NCBI GenBank assembly: GCA_023230755.1
Contig: JALNWS010000142.1
Location: 1-10,700 of the forward strand
Source of the DNA: Azoarcus sp.
Lineage (GTDB): Bacteria > Pseudomonadota > Gammaproteobacteria > Burkholderiales > Rhodocyclaceae
Reading direction: 5' to 3'
DNA length: 10,700 bases
A model generated the notes under the pieces. The model did not search any database and had not been told where the DNA came from. It saw only the letters and a program-made list of their open reading frames with translations. The position numbers and the translations under genes are program-made. Below are positions 1 to 6,622 of the stretch, one piece after another. Each line of letters opens with the position of its first letter. Positions within the stretch are counted from its first letter, which is position 1.

Positions 1-388
1 AGGCGTCAACGCGGTGTTCAGGGTCCGCATACTGGCGCTCGTTACAGCGCGCCAGATCCGGTATCTCGCCCGCCTCGTAGCTGAACGGAAGCCGTTCGGC
101 GTGGGGCTCGATCATATCGACATTGGCTTGGACCGGATAATGTTCGGCCACGAAGGTCGAATCGAACACCAACTCTGACGCCTTCCCCTCGAAGCTCGCA
201 ATCAGCACCGAATTGCTGAACACATCGTGAATCCAGCGCAGCGTCGGCTGCGGACTGATGCTGATCCCGGTATCGACCAGGCGCAGGTCGTGACTGTCCC
301 GCGGACGGCACATGAAACGGTGCTCGCTGAATGCCACCGGTTCGCTGTAGCGATAGACCGTTCTGTGCGAAACCTTCAGTCGTGCCAT
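1..388 (-). CDS. Transglutaminase-like family protein, N-terminal part (cut by window edge)
   Basis: The first 129 residues are visible; the gene runs off the low end of the window. The start is the ATG at 388 (MARLKVSHRTVYRYSEPVAF), preceded by a strong AAAGGAG ribosome binding site with 6 bases of spacing. The pattern YRYSEPVAFSEHRF, then RPRD at about residues 34-37 and a run of short beta-type segments, resembles the bacterial transglutaminase N-terminal region, which normally precedes a papain-like transglutaminase core with a Cys-His-Asp triad. That core would lie outside the window, so catalytic residues cannot be checked and activity is not shown. The gene starts 79 bases after the trmA stop on the same strand, with no obvious terminator between, so co-transcription is possible. 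Frame choice rests on this start, its ribosome binding site and the family pattern. Overlapping open frames here read as arginine-rich shadow. The substrate is unknown. Confidence 0.75.
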   Translation of the reverse strand, partial: MARLKVSHRTVYRYSEPVAFSEHRFMCRPRDSHDLRLVDTGISISPQPTLRWIHDVFSNSVLIASFEGKASELVFDSTFVAEHYPVQANVDMIEPHAERLPFSYEAGEIPDLARCNERQYADPEHRVDA

Positions 389-467
389 GTGCTGCTCCTT
401 TGAGACTTCGTGTGGGTGGTCTGCATGGTCGTCGCCTGCGCAACGTCAATTTTGCGGTCGTTGTGGG

Positions 468-1556
468 TCAACGCCGTGTCAGCAGCAGTCCGCACTCCAG
501 ATGGTGCGTATACGGAAACTGGTCGAACACGGCGGCAGCGCTGATCTTGTGCGTGCTCTGCAGCGCAGCAACATTGTCCTGCAGTGTCTGCGGGTTGCAC
601 GAAATGTAAAGGATTCGATCGAAGCCGCGCGCGAGTTCCACCGTCGGCTCGTCCAGTCCGCTGCGCGGCGGATCAACGAAGAGCGTGGTGAAGTGGTAGC
701 TGTCGAGATCGACATCCTTCATGCGCAGGTATTCGCGCGTGCGGGCCAGCGCGCCGCTGATCTCCTCGCTCGACATGCGCACCATCTGCACATTGTCGAT
801 CGCGTTGGCGTCGAGGTTGTAATGCGCGGCACCGACCGAGGTCTTGCTCACTTCGGTCGCGAGCACACGGTCAAAGCACGGTGCGAGCGCGACGGTGAAG
901 TTGCCGTTGCCGCAGTAGAGTTCGAGCAGATCGCCATCGAGGCCGGCAGCCTGGGCGCAGGCCCACCCCAGCATCTTGCGGTTAACGCCGGCATTGGGCT
1001 GGGTAAAACTGCCCTCGATCTGCTGGTAGCGCAACTGACGTCCGTTGAGCTCGAAGGATTCGAGCACCCAGTCCTGCTCCAGCACGATCTTCTGCTTGCG
1101 GCTGCGCCCGATCAGCTTCACGCCAAGTTCGGCAGCAAGCGTTCGTGCAGCCGGCTCCCACGTCTCATCCAGCGGGCGGTGATACACCAGCGTGATCAGC
1201 ATTTCGCCGCTCAGGGTAGCCAGAAATTCAACCTGGAACAGACGGTGCCGGAGCACCAGGCTGGCCTGCAGACGCTCGCGCAGTCGCGGCATCATGGCGC
1301 TGATGGCCTCGCAGGCTTGAGGAAAATGTTCGATCGTCACCGGCACCTTGGGCTCTGCGGGGTCGAACATTGCGTAGTCGATCCGCTCCCCTTCATGCCA
1401 CATCCTGAACTCGGCGCGCATGCGGTAGTGCTGGGGCTCGGAAGCAAAGACCTCGGGCTCGGGAAGCGCAAAGGGCGCGAAGTTGTGCTTGAACTGCGAC
1501 ACTTTGTCCGCGAGCTGGTTGGCGTAGGTAGACGGGTCGATGGTGGGAATGGGCAT
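468..1556 (-). CDS. trmA: tRNA (uracil-5-)-methyltransferase TrmA
   Basis: This cytoplasmic enzyme uses S-adenosylmethionine to methylate U54 in the T-loop of tRNA, giving 5-methyluridine. At 362 residues it is almost the length of the E. coli enzyme (366). Visible motifs are SFTQPN (183-188), the cofactor loop ELYCGNGNF (212-220), DPPRSG (295-300), the nucleophile in YISCNP (Cys320) and the general base in the HHLECG tail (Glu354). The 34-residue spacing between Cys320 and Glu354 equals that of Cys324 and Glu358 in E. coli. All catalytic positions are intact. The start at 1556 has an AAGGA site just upstream and matches the family N-terminus. There is no TRAM domain, which separates TrmA from RlmD-type 23S rRNA methyltransferases. 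It follows the thioredoxin-like gene after 119 bases and precedes the transglutaminase-like gene. It has no evident link to the catabolic genes. Confidence 0.97.
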   Translation of the reverse strand: MPIPTIDPSTYANQLADKVSQFKHNFAPFALPEPEVFASEPQHYRMRAEFRMWHEGERIDYAMFDPAEPKVPVTIEHFPQACEAISAMMPRLRERLQASLVLRHRLFQVEFLATLSGEMLITLVYHRPLDETWEPAARTLAAELGVKLIGRSRKQKIVLEQDWVLESFELNGRQLRYQQIEGSFTQPNAGVNRKMLGWACAQAAGLDGDLLELYCGNGNFTVALAPCFDRVLATEVSKTSVGAAHYNLDANAIDNVQMVRMSSEEISGALARTREYLRMKDVDLDSYHFTTLFVDPPRSGLDEPTVELARGFDRILYISCNPQTLQDNVAALQSTHKISAAAVFDQFPYTHHLECGLLLTRR

Positions 1557-1675
1557 GATGTCCTTGGGTGTTGAGGCCGTCCCGAAGGAAAGCAGCCGAT
1601 GCGAGTCGAACGGACCTGACCGTTGGCGGAGGGCGGAATATACCCTTGTCAGCCGCCGCCCGGGAGGCTCATCGG

Positions 1676-2119
1676 TCAGCGTCCGTGCAATAGCGAGCGA
1701 TCTGCGTCCCGTGCAAACAGCGCATCCGCCATGTCGGCAATTTCCGGCGGAATCTGCGACATCGGCCCGCCAGCCGCCTCTGCCGCGCGGATCAGTTTGG
1801 CAACCACGTCCGCCAACGGCAAGGATGCGCCGAAGTACAGTGGCGCGCCATCGCGAAAGATCGCCAGCGTCGGAAAGGTCTCGACATCCAGATCATTGGC
1901 CAGATCGGCCTCGTCCTCGATATCCAGCCACGAGAACACGATATGCGGGTGCGCCAATGCGAGCTGCTCAAGCACAGGACGGAAGGAGCGGCAGGTACCG
2001 CACCACTCGGCGCACAGGGCAAGTACGACGTGGCACTGCTCTGGCCGCGACGCTGTTGCGTCACTCAGCAGTGCGAGAGGAAGAAGGGTGGACATCGGCG
2101 GGAAAGAGGGTGGATACAT
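1676..2119 (-). CDS. Thioredoxin-like protein with WCGTC active site
   Basis: This is a small thioredoxin-fold protein of 147 residues from the ATG at 2119, or 139 from the second ATG at 2095. The active site is AEWCGTC (Cys40 and Cys43 in the long numbering), and the cis-proline loop is at TFPT (Pro83). Spacing between the two fits thioredoxins. The dipeptide between the cysteines is Gly-Thr rather than the classical Gly-Pro, which usually shifts the redox potential, so its partners may differ from those of thioredoxin 1. No signal peptide or membrane segment is evident, so a cytoplasmic location is likely. A tail of about 35 residues after the core (from about 113) includes GGPMSQIPPEIADMADALF and looks like a short amphipathic extension. 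Neither ATG has a good ribosome binding site, so the start is uncertain. It lies just after the terminator of the catabolic operon, so it probably has its own promoter. The disulfide target is unknown. Confidence 0.85.
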   Translation of the reverse strand: MYPPSFPPMSTLLPLALLSDATASRPEQCHVVLALCAEWCGTCRSFRPVLEQLALAHPHIVFSWLDIEDEADLANDLDVETFPTLAIFRDGAPLYFGASLPLADVVAKLIRAAEAAGGPMSQIPPEIADMADALFARDADRSLLHGR

Positions 2120-2190
2120 CGAACGGGTATAGCTTGTCGGAAAAACGGACTTTAGACCACCCCGGATATCCCTGCCTCACCTGATACCGA

Positions 2191-2234
2191 ACGAAATAAA
2201 AAATACCCACTGGGCGGCAGCGCCATCCAGTGGG
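2191..2234 (-). terminator. Intrinsic terminator of the catabolic operon
   Basis: Read on the minus strand there is a perfect 8-bp stem, CCCACTGG (2234-2227) pairing with CCAGTGGG (2213-2206). An inner GGC/GCC stem follows across a 2x2 internal loop. Directly after comes TATTTTTTATTT (2205-2194). A GC-rich hairpin with a T-tract is the classical rho-independent form. It lies about 65 to 105 bases past the acyl-CoA dehydrogenase stop and before the thioredoxin-like gene, which marks the end of the operon. Confidence 0.88.
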
Positions 2235-2242
2235 CAGACAAA

Positions 2243-2277
2243 AGCGGGTACGAGGAACCGAGGAGACTGTACCCGCT
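2243..2277 (-). terminator. Additional hairpin in the operon 3' region, possible first terminator or RNA-stability element
   Basis: There is a perfect 9-bp inverted repeat, AGCGGGTAC (2277-2269) and GTACCCGCT (2251-2243), with a 17-base loop, 21 bases after the dehydrogenase stop. On the minus strand it is followed by only TTTTGTC, a weak T-tract. It could be a weak terminator in tandem with the strong one at 2191-2234, or a 3' structure protecting the message. The loop contains TCCTC twice (TCCTCGGTTCCTC), which is complementary in sense to Shine-Dalgarno sequence; this may be chance. Confidence 0.6.
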
Positions 2278-2298
2278 GGATACGAACGAGAAGACCGC

Positions 2299-4086
2299 TC
2301 AGAACACCGACGTATCGAAGCGCACCAGCACCTCGCCCGACGCCCGAACCGTGGTCGCATGCGCCATGACCTGTGGCCCGAAGGTCGTCATGTAGAAGCG
2401 CGCAAGTTCGATCAGGCTGGCGTGATACTGCGCATCGCCTTCAGCCGCCATGATGCGGCGACGCGCGGCCTGCGCTGCGCGCGCGAGTTGCCAGCCACCG
2501 CACACGGTACCGAGCAGGTGCAGAAATGGCACCGCCCCCGCCAGTACATCTCCAAGGCGATCCTTGCCGTTGGAGAGCATCCACTCCAGGGTCTGCTCCA
2601 GGCTGTCCAGTTGCACTGCCAGCCCGGCGCCAATCGATGCCAGCTCGCCATCCTCTTCGAGCTGACTGACAGTGCCACGGATGTCGGCGATCAACTCGCT
2701 CAGCGTCGCCCCGCGCTCGCGCAGGATCTTGCGCCCGACCAGATCGTTGGCCTGAATGCCGGTGGTGCCCTCGTAAATGGTAATGATGCGGGCGTCGCGA
2801 AAGAACTGGGCTACCCCGGTCTCTTCGACGAAACCCATGCCACCGAAGACCTGGATGGCCTCGTCGCAGACATCGTTGCCGACCTCAGTGCACCAGCCCT
2901 TGGCCACCGGCATCAGCAGGTCTACATAGCGTCGGCACTTGTCTGCCTGCGCTGCGTCGGGACTGTGATGGGCAAAATCGAACCAGCCGGCTGCGGTGTA
3001 CAACAGGGCCCGCATGGCCATCACCCGCGCCCGCATGCCCAGCAGCATGCGCTTGACGTCCGGGTGATGGATGATCGGCCTGCCGGTTTCGCCGCTGACC
3101 GCATCCCGCCCCTGAACGCGATCCTGCGCATAAGCGAGTGCAAACTGCCAGGCCCGTTCGCCCAGTCCAGCCCCCTGCACGCCGACACCGAAACGGGCCT
3201 CGTTCATCATGATGAACATGGTTTCCAGGCCACGATTGGGCGCGCCCACGAGGTAGCCGGTGGCGCCGCCCTGATCGCCGAAACTCAGGGTGCAGGTCGG
3301 ACTGCCGTGAATGCCCATCTTGTGTTCGATGGAGATGCAGCGCACGTCGTTCTTCGCCCCCGGTGCGCCATCCGGACCGACCAGAAACTTGGGCACGATG
3401 AACAGCGACAGCCCCTTTACCCCAGCCGGCGCATCCGGCAAACGGGCCAGCACCAGGTGCACGATGTTGGGCGTGAGTTCATGCTCGCCGTATGAGATGA
3501 AGATCTTCTGTCCGTAGATGCGGTAGCTGCCGTCACCGGCGGGCTCGGCACGTGTGCGGGTGGCAGCGAGGTCCGAACCGGCCTGCGGTTCGGTGAGGTT
3601 CATCGTGCTGCTCCACTCACCGCTCACCACCTTGTGCAGCCACGTCGCCTTCTGTTCCTCGCTGGCCGCGATCAGCAGGGCTTCGGCCTGGCTGACGTTG
3701 AGTTGCGGCAGCATGGTGAAGGCCATATTGGTGGAGAACCACATCTCCCACACCGGCGTGGACACCAGCTTTGGCAGCCCCTGACCGCCAAACTCGGTCG
3801 GCAGCGACAGCCCGAGCCAGCCCGCATCGCGGAACTGGTCGTAAGCGGCCTGCCAGCCATCGGGTGCAAGCACCTGTCCATCTTCCAGCCTGCAGCCCTG
3901 CAGATCACCCTGGCGGTTGATCGGGGCGAGCACGCCGGCGGCGAACTTGCCGGCTTCTTCGAGGATGGCCGCCACCAGATCGGGCGACGCATCCTCGCAG
4001 CCCGGCAGGCTCGCGATGGCATCGAGCCCGGCAAGCTCGTTCAGGATGAACTGCATGTCGCGCAAGGGCGCGTTGTAATCGAACAT
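2299..4086 (-). CDS. Acyl-CoA dehydrogenase of the long (about 600-residue, DmdC-like) class, probably 3-phenylpropionyl-CoA dehydrogenase
   Basis: This is a 595-residue FAD enzyme predicted to oxidise an acyl-CoA to the 2-enoyl-CoA, passing electrons to an electron-transferring flavoprotein that is not encoded in this window. The N-terminal helical domain (about 35-155) is followed by the flavin-contacting segment MNLTEPQAGSD (162-172), a beta domain containing EHKMGIHGSPT (254-264), and the C-terminal helical domain. The segment QVFGGMGFVEE (412-422) and IYEGTTGIQAND (437-448) are typical; Glu439 is the likely catalytic base. About 130 further residues form the extra C-terminal domain of the long class, which includes 3-methylmercaptopropionyl-CoA dehydrogenases. 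The start at 4086 has GAGGAG upstream. It is the last gene of the operon, 56 bases after the thioesterase. In this context it would desaturate 3-phenylpropionyl-CoA-type substrates so they can join the cinnamoyl-CoA route. The substrate is inferred; the family assignment is firm. Confidence 0.93.
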   Translation of the reverse strand: MFDYNAPLRDMQFILNELAGLDAIASLPGCEDASPDLVAAILEEAGKFAAGVLAPINRQGDLQGCRLEDGQVLAPDGWQAAYDQFRDAGWLGLSLPTEFGGQGLPKLVSTPVWEMWFSTNMAFTMLPQLNVSQAEALLIAASEEQKATWLHKVVSGEWSSTMNLTEPQAGSDLAATRTRAEPAGDGSYRIYGQKIFISYGEHELTPNIVHLVLARLPDAPAGVKGLSLFIVPKFLVGPDGAPGAKNDVRCISIEHKMGIHGSPTCTLSFGDQGGATGYLVGAPNRGLETMFIMMNEARFGVGVQGAGLGERAWQFALAYAQDRVQGRDAVSGETGRPIIHHPDVKRMLLGMRARVMAMRALLYTAAGWFDFAHHSPDAAQADKCRRYVDLLMPVAKGWCTEVGNDVCDEAIQVFGGMGFVEETGVAQFFRDARIITIYEGTTGIQANDLVGRKILRERGATLSELIADIRGTVSQLEEDGELASIGAGLAVQLDSLEQTLEWMLSNGKDRLGDVLAGAVPFLHLLGTVCGGWQLARAAQAARRRIMAAEGDAQYHASLIELARFYMTTFGPQVMAHATTVRASGEVLVRFDTSVF

Positions 4087-4102
4087 GATGAAGTCTCCTC
4101 GC

Positions 4103-4123
4103 CCCGATGCCAGAGCGATCGGG
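4103..4123 (-). other. Short intercistronic hairpin upstream of the acyl-CoA dehydrogenase
   Basis: A 6-bp inverted repeat, CCCGAT (4123-4118 on the minus strand) and ATCGGG (4108-4103), has a 9-base loop. It lies in the 56-base gap between the thioesterase and the dehydrogenase, just before the GAGGAG ribosome binding site. No T-tract follows, so it is not a terminator. It could stabilise or process the mRNA, or be chance. Confidence 0.35.
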
Positions 4124-4142
4124 ACGGCTCGTGTTGCGCTGG

Positions 4143-4562
4143 TTACTCGCAGGCGGCGCGAATGTCTTCCGGAATCGGCACGGCCTTGATACGCAGCGGA
4201 TTTTCCGGGTCCTGAATGGCAAACACCTGCACCTCACGCCCTTCGCACAGCACGGTATCGCCGCGCCGGGCAACATGGCGCATGACAAAGCTCTTGTTGT
4301 TCCAGGTCTCGACCGAGGATTCGATCTCGATATCCTCGCCATAGGTTGCGGAACTCATGAACTTTGCCTGTGCATCCACCAGCGGGGTGCCGATGATGCC
4401 GCGCGTGGCCAGCGTGTCGCGCCAGCTCGGCACGCCGCAGGCGGTAAAGAACTCGCGGCTCGACGTGTCGAACCACTTGAAATAGTTGGCGAAAAAAACG
4501 ATCTGTGCCGGATCGCAATCGCTGAACGCAATGCGCATGCGAAAAATGTTGCTGCGTGCCAT
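4143..4562 (-). CDS. 4-hydroxybenzoyl-CoA thioesterase-type hot-dog protein
   Basis: This small cytoplasmic hot-dog protein of 139 residues is predicted to hydrolyse an aromatic acyl-CoA to the free acid and CoA. The motif FSDCDPAQIVFFANYFKWFD (13-32) is the signature of the Pseudomonas 4-hydroxybenzoyl-CoA thioesterase type, in which Asp17 is the catalytic nucleophile. With the start chosen here the matching aspartate is also residue 17, and the length is close to the 141 residues I recall for the CBS3 enzyme. The start at 4562 (MARSNIF) has AAGGAA with 6 bases of spacing. An ATG further upstream at 4589 would overlap the dehydrogenase gene and lacks a supporting site. The gene begins 13 bases after that gene's stop. 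In a pathway whose product is an aroyl-CoA, a thioesterase could release free (hydroxy)benzoate, relieve CoA trapping or clear dead-end thioesters. The true substrate is unproven. Confidence 0.92.
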   Translation of the reverse strand: MARSNIFRMRIAFSDCDPAQIVFFANYFKWFDTSSREFFTACGVPSWRDTLATRGIIGTPLVDAQAKFMSSATYGEDIEIESSVETWNNKSFVMRHVARRGDTVLCEGREVQVFAIQDPENPLRIKAVPIPEDIRAACE

Positions 4563-4568
4563 GAGATC

Positions 4569-4574
4569 TTCCTT
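4569..4574 (-). promoter_or_regulatory. Ribosome binding site deciding the thioesterase start
   Basis: AAGGAA lies 6 bases before the ATG at 4562, directly behind the TGA of the upstream dehydrogenase gene (4578-4576). It favours this start over the in-frame ATG at 4589, and the resulting numbering places the family's nucleophile at Asp17. Confidence 0.75.
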
Positions 4575-4575
4575 G

Positions 4576-5343
4576 TCAGCGCGGTGCAAGCCGGATCGCT
4601 CCGTCCAGCCGGATGGTTTCGCCGTTGATCATGATGTTGTCGACGATGCTGCAGACCAGCTTCGCGTATTCGGCCGGCTGGCCGAGACGCTGCGGGAATG
4701 GCACCGATTCACCCAGTGACTGCTGCACTTCGGGCGGCAGTGTGTGCATCATCGGGGTCAGGAACAGTCCGGGCGCGATGGTGACCACGCGGATGCCGCT
4801 GCGTGCCAGTTCCCGCGCGATCGGCAGCGTCATCGACACGATGCCGCCTTTCGACGCTGCATAAGCCGCCTGCCCGATCTGCCCCTCGTAGGCGGCAACC
4901 GACGCGGTGTTGACGATCACGCCGCGCTCGCCGTCGGCCTGTGCTTCGCAGCGGGCCATGGCTTCCGCCGCCAGCCGGATCATGTTGAAGGTGCCGATCA
5001 GATTGACCTGGATGGTGCGGGAGAAGCTCTCCAACGCCATCGGCCCCTCCTTGCCCAGCACCTTGCCGGCGGTGCCGATGCCGGCACAGTTGATCAGGCC
5101 GTGCAGGCCACCAAAGCGCGATACCGCCAGATCGACTGCGGCGCTGGCATCGGTTTCGTCAGCAACGTTGGTCCGGACACAGACCGCGCGCTCACCCAGT
5201 GCCGACGCCAGCTGATTGCCAAGCTCGACGTTGAGGTCGGCAATCACCACATTGGCGCCCGCTGCATGCAATGCCCGCACACTGGCTTCGCCCAGGCCCG
5301 AGGCCCCGCCGGTGACGATGAAGGTGTTGTTCTCGAATTTCAT
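4576..5343 (-). CDS. Short-chain dehydrogenase, 3-hydroxyacyl-CoA dehydrogenase type II (HSD10-like)
   Basis: This 255-residue protein is predicted to oxidise the 3-hydroxyacyl-CoA made by the hydratase to the 3-oxoacyl-CoA with NAD+. It is a classical SDR: the Rossmann loop TGGASGLG (11-18), Asp36 at the end of beta-2 favouring NAD over NADP, NCAG (85-88), and the tetrad Asn114, Ser148, Tyr161 and Lys165 (YAASK) are all present. The insertion after [20 protein letters not shown] and the segment [20 protein letters not shown] are typical of the HSD10/type II 3-hydroxyacyl-CoA dehydrogenases rather than FabG. The start at 5343 ([13 protein letters not shown]) has GGAG 6 bases upstream and gives the normal SDR N-terminus. 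The longer frame from 5430 would add 29 residues overlapping the thiolase. It lies 19 bases after the thiolase and 13 before the thioesterase. The likely substrate is 3-hydroxy-3-phenylpropionyl-CoA or a ring-substituted relative, inferred from context. Confidence 0.93.
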   Translation of the reverse strand: MKFENNTFIVTGGASGLGEASVRALHAAGANVVIADLNVELGNQLASALGERAVCVRTNVADETDASAAVDLAVSRFGGLHGLINCAGIGTAGKVLGKEGPMALESFSRTIQVNLIGTFNMIRLAAEAMARCEAQADGERGVIVNTASVAAYEGQIGQAAYAASKGGIVSMTLPIARELARSGIRVVTIAPGLFLTPMMHTLPPEVQQSLGESVPFPQRLGQPAEYAKLVCSIVDNIMINGETIRLDGAIRLAPR

Positions 5344-5362
5344 GCTGTACTCCGTCTGCCCC

Positions 5363-6622
5363 TCAGTTGGCGTTCTCAACCACGATCGCCACCCCTTGCC
5401 CGCCACCGGCGCAGGCCGACGAAACGCCATACTGCAGGCCGGCCTCCTTCAGTTCGCGGGCGACTGTGGTGGTGAGACGAACGCCAGATGCGCCCAGCGG
5501 GTGACCGATCGCGATGGCGCCGCCATGCACGTTGCTCTTGTCGCGATCGAGCCCGAGTTCACGCTCGCAGGCGAGGTATTGCGCACCGAAAGCTTCGTTG
5601 ATCTCGATGCGGCCCAGATCGCCCACCGTGATGCCGGCCGATTTCGCCGCCGCGCGGATCGCAGGCGCAGGGCCGATCCCCATGATTTCAGGCGGCACGG
5701 CGACCGCAGCACCGGCGACGATGCGCGCCAGGGGCTTGATGCCATTGGCACGAACCCAGTCACCATGCGCCACGATCACGGCCGCCGCGCCATCGACGAT
5801 GGCCGAGCTGTTGCCGCCCGTCTGCACACCACCGAAGGCAGGGCGAAGTTTCTGCAGCGTCTCGAAAGTGGTCGGGCGCACATGACCGTCGCGCTCGCAG
5901 TGCTGGGCGCGATCGGCGAGCTTGAGACTGCGCGGCTGATAACCCTCGAGCTCCCATTTGCTGTTGACCACGGTACTGACCTCATCCGCAAAATAGCCCG
6001 CATCCCATGCGGCTGCGGCGCGGGCAAAGCTCTGCTCCGCGAATCGGTCGACCTCTTCGCGACCAATGCCGTACATCTTCGCGAGATTCTCGGCGGTATC
6101 GCCCATGCCGCCACCGAACACCGGGTCCTTGGTTGCTTCCCACAGGAAGTCCTTGAACTCGACCTGCCCCATGCGAAAGCCTGCGCGATGGGTGTATGAG
6201 GACACCGGGTTGCGCGACATCGACTCGGTACCGACGCACAGCATCACCTTGGCCTTGCCCAGCTTGATATGGTCTGCCGCGGTCAGGATGGCCTCGAACC
6301 CGGTGCCGCACAGGCGCTGCACCAGAACGGCAGGTGCGTTCGGATTCAGGCCCGAGTACAGGCCAATGTGGCGAGGCAGAAAATAGGCATCGAAACTGGC
6401 CTGTGCCATGTTGCCAGCGATGGTGCCACCGACCTCGGACGCAGGCACGCCGCTCTTCTCGAACAGGGCACGGGCGGCAAAGATGCCGAGGTCGGTCGGC
6501 GAGACGTCACGCAAGGCGCCGTTGTAGTCGACAAAGGGCGTGCGCTGGCCGGCGACCAGCCAGATGTCATCGTAGCTATTGACGAGTGCGGATGCTTCGG
6601 AATCTTCGAAATGCTTGTTCAT
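5363..6622 (-). CDS. Thiolase (acetyl-CoA C-acyltransferase)
   Basis: This 419-residue thiolase is predicted to cleave the 3-oxoacyl-CoA with free CoA, releasing acetyl-CoA and the chain-shortened acyl-CoA, here probably a benzoyl-CoA-type thioester. Both thiolase halves are complete. The nucleophile is Cys105 in [17 protein letters not shown] lies at 342-348, His374 is in the IGHPLGASG loop, and the acid/base Cys404 is in [18 protein letters not shown] departs from the common NRLCGSGLQ, suggesting a substrate pocket not tuned to acetoacetyl-CoA. RTPF begins at residue 27, so the N-terminus is some 17-20 residues longer than in most thiolases; no in-frame alternative start would remove this. 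The ATG overlaps the hydratase TGA by 4 bases (ATGA), and AAGGGA lies 8 bases upstream inside the hydratase gene, so translational coupling is likely. The aromatic substrate is inferred from neighbours. Confidence 0.95.
   Translation of the reverse strand: MNKHFEDSEASALVNSYDDIWLVAGQRTPFVDYNGALRDVSPTDLGIFAARALFEKSGVPASEVGGTIAGNMAQASFDAYFLPRHIGLYSGLNPNAPAVLVQRLCGTGFEAILTAADHIKLGKAKVMLCVGTESMSRNPVSSYTHRAGFRMGQVEFKDFLWEATKDPVFGGGMGDTAENLAKMYGIGREEVDRFAEQSFARAAAAWDAGYFADEVSTVVNSKWELEGYQPRSLKLADRAQHCERDGHVRPTTFETLQKLRPAFGGVQTGGNSSAIVDGAAAVIVAHGDWVRANGIKPLARIVAGAAVAVPPEIMGIGPAPAIRAAAKSAGITVGDLGRIEINEAFGAQYLACERELGLDRDKSNVHGGAIAIGHPLGASGVRLTTTVARELKEAGLQYGVSSACAGGGQGVAIVVENAN

Noticed and set aside
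42..449. A 135-codon minus-strand open frame at the low end
   Set aside because: It is out of frame with the transglutaminase-like gene, which has a good ribosome site and a coherent family pattern. The shadow is Arg-, Pro- and Ser-rich and starts inside the gap after trmA.
421..449. TTGACG on the minus strand (449-444) as a -35 box for the transglutaminase-like gene
   Set aside because: At 17-18 bases downstream there is only ATGCAG/TGCAGA, a poor -10 element, so no promoter is claimed.
387..1574. A 395-codon open frame on the plus strand opposite trmA
   Set aside because: It lies antisense to a gene with all TrmA catalytic motifs. Its translation has no recognisable family pattern and is the kind of low-complexity product GC-rich antisense frames give.
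1637..1642. TATATT on the minus strand upstream of trmA as a -10 box
   Set aside because: It looks like a -10 element and is well placed for trmA, but the region 17 bases upstream is GC-rich with no -35 resemblance. The match alone is too weak for a promoter call.
2120..2190. TATACC near 2125 as a -10 box for the thioredoxin-like gene
   Set aside because: There is no matching -35 element, and transcription would start almost at the first ATG. It hints that the second ATG may be used but does not prove a promoter.
4563..4589. A nine-residue longer thioesterase start at 4589
   Set aside because: It would overlap the dehydrogenase gene, lacks a ribosome site, and would move the nucleophile away from the family position of Asp17.
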